A DNA stretch of 64,000 nucleotides from Bacteroidales bacterium UBA2712 (GTDB taxonomy: Bacteria; Bacteroidota; Bacteroidia; Bacteroidales; Paludibacteraceae), in the NCBI GenBank assembly GCA_002354055.1, contig DEKW01000013.1:124001-188000 (forward strand). Direction: 5' to 3'. Positions 17,441 to 22,892 of the stretch are shown here, in pieces. The notes beneath the pieces are model-generated. The model worked only from the letters and a program-made list of their open reading frames with translations, was not told the DNA's origin and did not search any database. Each line of letters starts with the position of its first letter. The first letter of the stretch is position 1. The position numbers and the translations under genes are program-made.

Positions 17441-17467
17441 ATCTGCATCGAGTGCAGATTTTTTTTG
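17440..17467 (+). terminator. Intrinsic terminator after the phosphatase gene
   Basis: AATCTGCA, loop TCGAG, TGCAGATT, then eight T. The first base overlaps the stop codon. Confidence 0.88.
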
Positions 17468-17484
17468 TTAATCTTCATAAATTA

Positions 17485-17516
17485 TTTGCATATATCAGAA
17501 AAAAGTAGTACCTTTG
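17485..17516 (+). promoter_or_regulatory. Promoter of candidate structured RNA, copy 1
   Basis: TTTG at 17485-17488 and TACCTTTG at 17509-17516, 20 bp apart. The -7 box overlaps an inverted repeat CCTTTGC ACC GCAAAGG (17511-17527). About 58 bp of this promoter block recur almost unchanged at 22564-22624. Confidence 0.8.
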
Positions 17517-17522
17517 CACCGC

Positions 17523-17830
17523 AAAGGTCAGAATGCCCCAAACAATACCGTCACTCACTGACGTTAAACAGGAGGACATATTGAATAAAAGCGTTTGCTA
17601 ACGCTTGTTTTTGACTCGTTGAAACCTAGGAAATTTCAATAAATCATTCGCAAAAACAATGCAATTAGCAGATGCTCACAGAGGTGTATTATATGTCTTT
17701 GCGTGCTATATTAGCACGTATATGAGAATATATACACAACGTGGGTTTCTGTATTGCTTGTTCGGAATGATTGGTTTTCCTAGGACCACAATGAGCGAAT
17801 AAGCAAATGGAGACCCACGTTTTTGTTTGT
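17523..17830 (+). ncRNA. Candidate structured RNA, copy 1
   Basis: About 308 nt with its own promoter and a terminator-like end. Elements: hairpin GCGTT/AACGC (17591-17604); a palindromic TTGAAA-CCTAGG-AAATTTCAA segment (17619-17639); hairpin CGTGCTA/TAGCACG (17702-17718); and a long terminal hairpin with outer arms ACGTGGGT (17739-17746) and ACCCACGT (17813-17820), then a T tract. CCTAGGAAA (17625-17633) is complementary to TTTCCTAGG in the terminal loop (17776-17784), so a pseudoknot is possible. A homologue with covarying stems lies at 59785-60087 on the other strand. It could belong to a known Bacteroidales RNA family (6S-like or Bacteroidales-1); I cannot decide that by eye. Confidence 0.7.
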
Positions 17831-17848
17831 CCCTAATGAAAAACGCTG

Positions 17849-17880
17849 CAAAAGTACAACAAATTTACAAAACGCGCAAA
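17849..17880 (-). promoter_or_regulatory. Antisense promoter facing structured RNA copy 1
   Basis: Read on the minus strand, TTTG (17877-17880) and TACTTTTG (17849-17856) are 20 bp apart. Transcription would start near 17842 and run leftward through the terminal hairpin of the structured RNA. Confidence 0.5.
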
Positions 17881-17908
17881 CGCGCGGGCAAAAAGGACCA
17901 ACAAGGAC

Positions 17909-17940
17909 TACGAATATATCGTAAAAAAGCAGTAATTTTG
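17909..17940 (+). promoter_or_regulatory. Promoter of the small-protein cluster
   Basis: TAATTTTG at 17933-17940 is a good -7 box. The -33 position holds only TACG, a weak match. It would give a leader of about 54 nt before the ATG at 18001. Confidence 0.6.
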
Positions 17941-18000
17941 CAGCGGAGTTGAAAAATATGCAAGCAACCTCAATATTAACCAATAAACAATAATTTACTA

Positions 18001-18368
18001 TGGGACTTTTAAATTCTATTAAAGACCACTTTACGAACGCAGAGTTCTCGGTGGCACCGAACAAAAAAGTGAAAACTATTTGTGCGGATTTCAAAAAAAC
18101 TTTCGGTGTAACTCTATCTATTTACAAAGGAGCTCAACTCGCAGACCCTGAAATGACATTGGCAGCACTGAACAAAAGGACTACCAAAGATGTCACTACG
18201 AAGAGTAATGACGAGTTGAAAATCAAAGCTTCGATGAAAGTAGGTGAAGCAGAAAAACTATTCGACCAGATGTTCGGTTTAACCGTTCAAATCAAAGATC
18301 CGAAAGGGAAAGAGTGTGTGGATAACAAACTGACCATCGGGCAAGCCGCTCGTGGTGAAAGTAAGTAA
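18001..18368 (+). CDS. Small protein of unknown function with internally duplicated module
   Basis: 122 aa, no signal peptide. The core is two similar halves: KVKTICADFKKTFGVTLSIY...ADPEMTL (residues about 23-57) and KVGEAEKLFDQMFGLTVQI...VDNKLTI (about 80-114). Each has the pattern Val, a helix, aromatic-Gly, a beta strand, then Asp and Thr-hydrophobic. The next gene is a paralogue. No enzyme motif is visible. Charged and soluble, probably cytoplasmic. I do not recognise a named family. Confidence 0.8.
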
Positions 18369-18401
18369 TAGGACAAGCTCGTAGTCCGTAATGTTGCGGG
18401 C

Positions 18402-18419
18402 AATAAATGATCATTTATT
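18402..18419. promoter_or_regulatory. Perfect 18-bp palindrome between the two paralogues
   Basis: AATAAATGATCATTTATT is perfectly self-complementary and lies 20 bp before the second paralogue. It could be a regulator site or an mRNA hairpin. Confidence 0.45.
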
Positions 18420-18439
18420 AACTTAAAATTCAAACAATC

Positions 18440-18757
18440 ATGGCAGAAATTGCATTAAAGGGTAACATGAAGGTTAAGACCCTCAAGGCTGATTTCAAAA
18501 AAGCATTTGGAGCATCTCTCCGCGTTTACAAAAGCGTAACCTGCAAGGGCGCATTTGCTGATGACGACGCTACGTTGGCATCCATCCGCGCAGAGGGTAA
18601 AGCCGGTGGCGAACTGAAGATCGTTGGTAACATGCAGGTAGGTAACTTCGAGAAGAAGATTGCTGAGATGTACGGTATTGGCGTTCAGGTTGCTAATGCA
18701 AAGGACACTGAGTTGGCAGACAACAGCGGTACTATCTCCGCTGCTGGTCGCGCATAA
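18440..18757 (+). CDS. Small protein of unknown function, paralogue of the upstream gene
   Basis: 105 aa. Aligns with the preceding protein along its length (KVKTLKADFKKAFGASLRVY against KVKTICADFKKTFGVTLSIY; MQVGNFEKKIAEMYGIGVQV against MKVGEAEKLFDQMFGLTVQI). It shows the same internal duplication, with the second half ending in ADNSGTISAAGRA. It lacks the 18-residue N-terminal extension of the paralogue. Strong, regular codon use suggests good expression. Function unknown; two tandem copies may form a hetero-oligomer (inference). Confidence 0.82.
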   Translation: MAEIALKGNMKVKTLKADFKKAFGASLRVYKSVTCKGAFADDDATLASIRAEGKAGGELKIVGNMQVGNFEKKIAEMYGIGVQVANAKDTELADNSGTISAAGRA

Positions 18758-18774
18758 TTTGCAGTCCAAACAGG

Positions 18775-18800
18775 GCAGGGGAGTCTGACCACTCCTCTGC
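18775..18800 (+). other. Intercistronic hairpin
   Basis: GCAGGGGAGT, loop CTGACC, ACTCCTCTGC forms a 10-bp stem with one G-T wobble and no T tract. It may be an mRNA stability or processing hairpin. The terminator at 19107-19137 reuses the GGGGAG/CTCCCC core. Confidence 0.5.
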
Positions 18801-18837
18801 TTACTAAAAGTAATTAATCTTTTAAATATTTAAAACT

Positions 18838-19083
18838 ATGAGTAAAGAGTATTATCGTAAGAAAATCATTGACTTGCGTGCAAGTCTTGACAGAGAAAAA
18901 GAAGCCAAGAAACGAGACAACGAACGTTATGCTTCTTTGATTAAAGGTGCCTCTTCGCCGTCGAGTAAGGCATCTTATCGCAAGTCCAAAATCGACGCCG
19001 CTGCGCGACATGACCGCACAATCGAGTCCCTGAAACGCCAGATTGAAAGCGCTCGTGAATCACTCAAGCGCGAGAAATCATAG
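18838..19083 (+). CDS. Small basic coiled-coil protein
   Basis: 81 aa, very rich in Lys, Arg, Ser and Glu (YYRKKIIDLRASLDREKEAK; TIESLKRQIESARESLKREK). Two helical halves are separated by a Ser-rich linker (GASSPSSKASYRKSK). No membrane segment. It lies 80 nt after the duplicated-module protein and before a strong terminator, so it probably belongs to the same unit. A partner or nucleic-acid-binding role is possible but unproven. Confidence 0.72.
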   Translation: MSKEYYRKKIIDLRASLDREKEAKKRDNERYASLIKGASSPSSKASYRKSKIDAAARHDRTIESLKRQIESARESLKREKS

Positions 19084-19106
19084 TGCCTCTTTGACAAAAT
19101 TCACAG

Positions 19107-19137
19107 AGCAGGGGAGTTTCCGCTCCCCTGATTTTTG
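19107..19137 (+). terminator. Intrinsic terminator of the small-protein cluster
   Basis: CAGGGGAG, loop TTTCCG, CTCCCCTG, then ATTTTTGTT. Confidence 0.85.
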
Positions 19138-19189
19138 TTATATGCCCCCCCTCCTGTATGTGGCTCCTGCAAAAAGGACTAAAAAGGAC

Positions 19190-19221
19190 TTTGCGTATGT
19201 CGGCAAAAAGCAGTACTTTTG
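19190..19221 (+). promoter_or_regulatory. Promoter of the small lipoprotein gene
   Basis: TTTG at 19190-19193 and TACTTTTG at 19214-19221, spaced by 20 bp. Leader about 60 nt before ATG 19289. Confidence 0.75.
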
Positions 19222-19288
19222 CGGCAAATTTCAATGCAGAGCCCGAAAAGCTATAAGAGAGTAGGGAAAACAAACTATCTAATCTATT

Positions 19289-19630
19289 ATGAAAAAAATT
19301 AAAATGATTGCCGTTGCTATCTTAGCCGGTTTAATGTGTATCGCATGTACACCGAAGAAAGAGAAATTATTGTGTGCCTATGAAGAGGCTTGTCAGAAAG
19401 GAGATGCCATCGCAGTAATGAAAGTAATTTCTGAAATAGAGAAAGAATTTGGCAGTATAGATGCAATAGATTCTATTTATTCAGAAACAGACCTTACTCG
19501 CTTTGAAACAGCATCTGCCATTATGGAGCAAAAAACAGCTCAGCAGGCAATGGAGCAATTAAACAGCACAATGGAACAAGTTAATAAAGCTAAAAACGGT
19601 TATTCATTTGATGATGAAGATGATGAATAA
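19289..19630 (+). CDS. Small lipoprotein, unknown function
   Basis: 113 aa. A lipoprotein signal (ILAGLMCIAC, acylated Cys near residue 21) is followed by a helical, acidic domain (AYEEACQKGDAIAVMKVISE; MEQKTAQQAMEQLNSTMEQV) ending in a DDEDDE tail. Probably a membrane-attached periplasmic protein. It has its own promoter and terminator. No family recognised. Confidence 0.8.
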   Translation: MKKIKMIAVAILAGLMCIACTPKKEKLLCAYEEACQKGDAIAVMKVISEIEKEFGSIDAIDSIYSETDLTRFETASAIMEQKTAQQAMEQLNSTMEQVNKAKNGYSFDDEDDE

Positions 19631-19636
19631 TTGACA

Positions 19637-19672
19637 AACTCAGGCGGGCTAAATGCTCGCCTGAGTTGTGTT
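19637..19672 (+). terminator. Intrinsic terminator after the lipoprotein gene
   Basis: AACTCAGGCGGGC, loop TAAAT, GCTCGCCTGAGTT: a 13-bp stem with one wobble, followed by GTGTTT. Confidence 0.75.
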
Positions 19673-19713
19673 TATCCTTTGGGGCGTATTTTTAATACTA
19701 TTCGCCTCTAAAA

Positions 19714-19745
19714 TTTGCATATATCAAAAAAATATTGTAACTTTG
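19714..19745 (+). promoter_or_regulatory. Promoter of the HTH/kinase unit, near-leaderless
   Basis: TTTG at 19714-19717 and TAACTTTG at 19738-19745, 20 bp apart. The predicted start of transcription (about 19752) falls at most a few bases before the ATG at 19754. Confidence 0.78.
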
Positions 19746-19753
19746 CACCCGAT

Positions 19754-20317
19754 ATGAATAAATACTCTCCGGAAATAGCGACTCTGCGGATGGATATCGA
19801 GCGCGAGGTGAAGCGCAAGATCCGTACGCCGTATGACTTCGAATTTCTCGCCGGCGTCATCTGGGAACGGTTGCATGAGAACCTCTCGCCAACGACCCTC
19901 AAGCGTCTCTGGGGCTACATCGATGGAGCGGACACTACGCGCAGAACTACGCTCTGCCTGCTCGCGCAGTTTCTCGGTTTTGCCGACTGGGAGGCATATC
20001 AGGCGTCACTCTCGACGCGCACGGATATTGAGAGTGAGGATTTTGAAGGCGAGGGCGTACATATCAACGACCTGCAAAAAGGCGATCGGGTAGAGGTGAC
20101 CTGGCTGCCGAACAGGCGGTGCGTCTTCCGCTATGAAGGCGATGCACATTTCACGGTTGTTGAGGCGGAGAATGCCAAACTGCAGATCGGTGACACCTTT
20201 GATGCCGCGTGCTTCATCATCGGCAAGCCCATGTACCTGGATAATATACATGGAGCCTCCTATGTCGCCGGCTCGAAAAACGGCTTAAACACCGTTGAAA
20301 TCGTAAGAAATAAGTAA
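19754..20317 (+). CDS. HTH-type DNA-binding protein paired with a kinase
   Basis: 187 aa from ATG 19754; the in-frame ATG at 19715 lies inside the promoter. The N-terminal 75 residues look like a helix-turn-helix domain (SPTTLKRLWGYIDGADTTRR, followed by LCLLAQFLGFADWEAYQ). The C-terminal half is a beta-rich domain (GDRVEVTWLPNRRCVFRYEG). It is followed after 12 nt by a protein kinase gene, so it may be the kinase target or controller; that link is inference from position. Confidence 0.78.
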   Translation: MNKYSPEIATLRMDIEREVKRKIRTPYDFEFLAGVIWERLHENLSPTTLKRLWGYIDGADTTRRTTLCLLAQFLGFADWEAYQASLSTRTDIESEDFEGEGVHINDLQKGDRVEVTWLPNRRCVFRYEGDAHFTVVEAENAKLQIGDTFDAACFIIGKPMYLDNIHGASYVAGSKNGLNTVEIVRNK

Positions 20318-20329
20318 ACAAACGCCCAA

Positions 20330-21355
20330 GTGGAGTCCTCCTCTGATTTCATAGTACCCGCAGATTTTTCGAAGGAATGGCAGCATATACAATTCGTTAA
20401 GGCCAATTCGAAAAACGAGATCTATACCGCAATGCGGTATGGGCGGCGGTATGTGCTCAAAAAGTTAGCCGGCGACTATGCACGCTTGACCAACTATGAG
20501 ATGCAGCAGGAGCAGGAGTTTCTGAACAGCATCCAACTCGTGCATCCGAATATCGCCGCCACGTACGCTTTTGAGGAGATTGAAGGAGTGGGGCGGTGTA
20601 TTGTCATGGAGTGGATCGACGGCGTGACGCTCGGTGAATGGCTCCAAACAAAACCTTCCAAGGCGGCTCGCGAGCGCGTGTTCATGCAGATTGTGGATGC
20701 CTTGGAGTATATCCACCGGCTCCAACTCGTTCACCATGACGTCAAGGGCGATAATATCCTCGTTACTTACAATGGGCAGAACGCCAAACTGATTGATTTC
20801 GGATTGTCGCAGACAGACGACATGCTCACCGCCGTTCCGAATAATGCGTATGACGACATTTCTGCCTTGCAGCGTTTGTTCCCGGACATCTGTCCTAAAG
20901 GACAGTTCTTCCGGCTTTCGGACCTGCGCAACGCTATTAACCGCCGCAAACGGTTTATCCGGTTGCTGCCGGTTATCCTATCGGCGCTTCTGTTGGCGGC
21001 GGCAATCACGCTTTTCTATCTCTCGTGGCATGAGCGGCAAAAAGAGCAACAACGCTTCGAAGCGATGACCGCGCAGGTGGATGCGTATATCGACAAAGAG
21101 CGTGCGCATTTATTGGAGATCGTCAACCGCCGGGACTCTTTTGATGCGAACAATCCGGTTGATAGGCAAGCCCATATAGCATGCCACGAAGAGTACAGCG
21201 AGTATGTGCAATCGCAATGGCTCATCCGCGACTCGCTCATGAATCTTTATCCGGAGAACGACCCGTTGCGGGAACAATTATGGCAACTATGGGTGCGCCG
21301 GGAAGCTGAAATGAACACTGAACTGCTTTCACTTCTTTTCGCCAAACTCAAATAA
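20330..21355 (+). CDS. Membrane-anchored Ser/Thr protein kinase with minimal C-lobe
   Basis: 341 aa, GTG start. Kinase landmarks: Lys44 in YVLKKL, Glu in the MQQEQEF helix, catalytic HHDVKGDN (Asp137, Asn142) and DFGLS (Asp156). After DFG there is no APE motif, and the C-lobe is shortened to about 50 residues with YDDISALQRLF in the helix-F position. A transmembrane helix (LLPVILSALLLAAAITLFYL) near 213-232 leads to a roughly 105-residue helical outer domain. Likely a sensor kinase that signals across the inner membrane to the upstream HTH protein. Activity is uncertain because of the compact C-lobe. Confidence 0.82.
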   Translation: MESSSDFIVPADFSKEWQHIQFVKANSKNEIYTAMRYGRRYVLKKLAGDYARLTNYEMQQEQEFLNSIQLVHPNIAATYAFEEIEGVGRCIVMEWIDGVTLGEWLQTKPSKAARERVFMQIVDALEYIHRLQLVHHDVKGDNILVTYNGQNAKLIDFGLSQTDDMLTAVPNNAYDDISALQRLFPDICPKGQFFRLSDLRNAINRRKRFIRLLPVILSALLLAAAITLFYLSWHERQKEQQRFEAMTAQVDAYIDKERAHLLEIVNRRDSFDANNPVDRQAHIACHEEYSEYVQSQWLIRDSLMNLYPENDPLREQLWQLWVRREAEMNTELLSLLFAKLK

Positions 21356-21420
21356 GTAATGGCACGGAAATTGTAAATAACCGGAAAACGGATTGTTGAA
21401 CGCTTAAAATGATTGGCCTT

Positions 21421-22035
21421 ATGAAACGTATTTACTCCTTCTTTCTGGCATTGATGGCTTGCTTGAGCATGCAGGCGCAGTATGTCGTGTCCGATAAGTA
21501 CGACCTGTGGTTCGAAGATACCGATCATGAAGTGACAACCCGTAAAGCGGAATACTGCACAGAACATTACCAAGACCTGCGTAACGGCTGTCAGGTGCGT
21601 CTCTCCGGCAGAACGGTTTATATCTACCGAAACGGCTATTCTATCCTTTACGGAGACGAAATCAATCTCCTTTATAACGGCTACTACCGTGTCCGTCGCG
21701 GCAATACTTGGTATCTGGCCGATGAAGACGGAGACCTTGTCAACGGCATCTACGGAAAGACAATCTATTATTTCCCGTTTGGCTATGTGACATCCCAGCG
21801 CAGTTCCGGCTATTGGGACATCTATCATTGTTCCGGCCGCAAGGTGGAGTGTTATTCCAATGAATCGCCGTTTATATTTTGGAACGGCTGTTTCCTCATC
21901 AAACAAGGTCGCTACTGGTATGCCGTGGACGCGAACGGCGATAAGATTGATGGCGTTTATGGTGATGAGGTTCAACTCCTCAATGACGGCCGTTGGAAAT
22001 GTGTCCGTGGCTCGTATGTAACCTATATCGATTAA
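21421..22035 (+). CDS. Secreted protein with WG-like repeats
   Basis: 204 aa from ATG 21421, which opens a clean signal peptide (MKRIYSFFLALMACLSMQAQ). An upstream in-frame ATG at 21409 is less likely. The mature part has repeated aromatic-Gly strands (ILYGDEINLLYNGYYRVRRG; TWYLADEDGDLVNGIYGK; YWYAVDANGDKIDGVYGD), reminiscent of WG or MORN-type beta repeats. It probably sits in the periplasm or outer membrane. Function unknown. Confidence 0.78.
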   Translation: MKRIYSFFLALMACLSMQAQYVVSDKYDLWFEDTDHEVTTRKAEYCTEHYQDLRNGCQVRLSGRTVYIYRNGYSILYGDEINLLYNGYYRVRRGNTWYLADEDGDLVNGIYGKTIYYFPFGYVTSQRSSGYWDIYHCSGRKVECYSNESPFIFWNGCFLIKQGRYWYAVDANGDKIDGVYGDEVQLLNDGRWKCVRGSYVTYID

Positions 22036-22044
22036 ACAAAGATT

Positions 22045-22500
22045 ATGACTAAGGAAGAAAAATACCAAACGATTGTCCCGCAGATCCAGGCGTTGATGAC
22101 GGGAGAGACCGATGAAATCGCCAAAATGGCGAACATGGTAGCGGTTTTGCATGAGACTTTCGGTTTCTGGTGGACGGGTTTCTACCGCGTAGAGCCGAAA
22201 GCAGGAGTGGGGGAGTTGGTTCTCGGACCGTTCCAGGGACCGATAGCCTGCACGCGCATTCCTTATAACAAAGGTGTTTGCGGGACTGCTTGGGCGCAAG
22301 CCCAGACGATCGTTGTGCCGGATGTGCATCTCTTTCCCGGTCACATTGCTTGTTCGAGCGCTTCGAAAAGCGAGATCGTTGTGCCGTTCTTCAGGAACGG
22401 AGTGGTTTTTGCGGTCCTCGACATCGATAGTGCCGACCTCAATACCTTCGATGAAATCGACCGAATTTACCTCGAGCAATTATCCCATGGTCTAATTTAA
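22045..22500 (+). CDS. msrC: Free methionine-(R)-sulfoxide reductase (GAF type)
   Basis: 151 aa. The GAF fold and all three family Cys are present: Cys69 in IACTRI, Cys79 in KGVCGTA and Cys103 in HIACSSAS, spaced 10 and 24 as in other fRMsr enzymes. WTGFYR and LVLGPFQGP match the family N-terminal half. It reduces free methionine-R-sulfoxide in the cytoplasm, for oxidative stress defence. It starts 9 nt after the WG-like gene. Confidence 0.95.
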   Translation: MTKEEKYQTIVPQIQALMTGETDEIAKMANMVAVLHETFGFWWTGFYRVEPKAGVGELVLGPFQGPIACTRIPYNKGVCGTAWAQAQTIVVPDVHLFPGHIACSSASKSEIVVPFFRNGVVFAVLDIDSADLNTFDEIDRIYLEQLSHGLI

Positions 22501-22534
22501 CCTTTCGAGGCTGCAATACTCCACAACTACAATA

Positions 22535-22562
22535 AATCCGCATCGCAAGAGCGGATTTTTTG
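22535..22562 (+). terminator. Intrinsic terminator after msrC
   Basis: AATCCGC, loop ATCGCAAGA, GCGGATT, then TTTT. Confidence 0.8.
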
Positions 22563-22580
22563 GTTAATCTTCATAAATTA

Positions 22581-22612
22581 TTTGCATATATCAGAAAAAA
22601 GTAGTACCTTTG
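22581..22612 (+). promoter_or_regulatory. Promoter of the restriction-modification gene leader
   Basis: TTTG at 22581-22584 and TACCTTTG at 22605-22612, 20 bp apart, followed by CCTTTGC AGCC GCAAAGG (22607-22624). The block is nearly identical to the promoter at 17485-17516. Confidence 0.8.
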
Positions 22613-22619
22613 CAGCCGC

Positions 22620-22791
22620 AAAGGTTTATAACCGAAAAATAATAAGCGCAAAGCGTTGCGCAATAACATATTTTATTAATTAGCGTTTGCTATTTGGAAT
22701 TGTATAGGAATCTCGCAAATTCAAAAAAACAATTCTCACCAAAGAAAAGCAAACGTCCGCGTTTTACGTGGGCGTTTTATCTGGTGAGAAT
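22620..22791 (+). ncRNA. Structured leader or small RNA before the restriction-modification gene
   Basis: A GCGCAA/TTGCGC hairpin lies near 22652-22668. The 3' end folds into a large hairpin: outer arms ATTCTCACCA (22732-22741) and TGGTGAGAAT (22782-22791) enclose inner arms AAACGTCCGCG (22751-22761) and CGTGGGCGTTT (22767-22777). The outer stem closes 5 nt before an ATG (22797). The segment ACATATT...AGCGTTTGCTA is shared with the two structured RNAs, so it may be a diverged relative. Could be a translational control leader. Confidence 0.5.
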
Positions 22792-22892
22792 AGGTCATGC
22801 GAGAACCTCTATACATGGATAAAACGTCCATGTTTTATGTTCTTGGTGATCTGTTCGTCCAAATAATCCAAGCGCGTAAAATGTACGCTACC

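Noticed and set aside
17523..17830. tmRNA
   Set aside because: No tRNA-Ala-like ends or tag reading frame were seen; the 3' end is a terminator-like hairpin.
17836..17952. 38-aa basic ORF after structured RNA copy 1
   Set aside because: It is crossed by the promoter of the next gene and by an antisense promoter; no independent support.
17780..18094. 104-aa minus-strand frame
   Set aside because: It covers the structured RNA end and the start of the small-protein gene; codons look non-coding.
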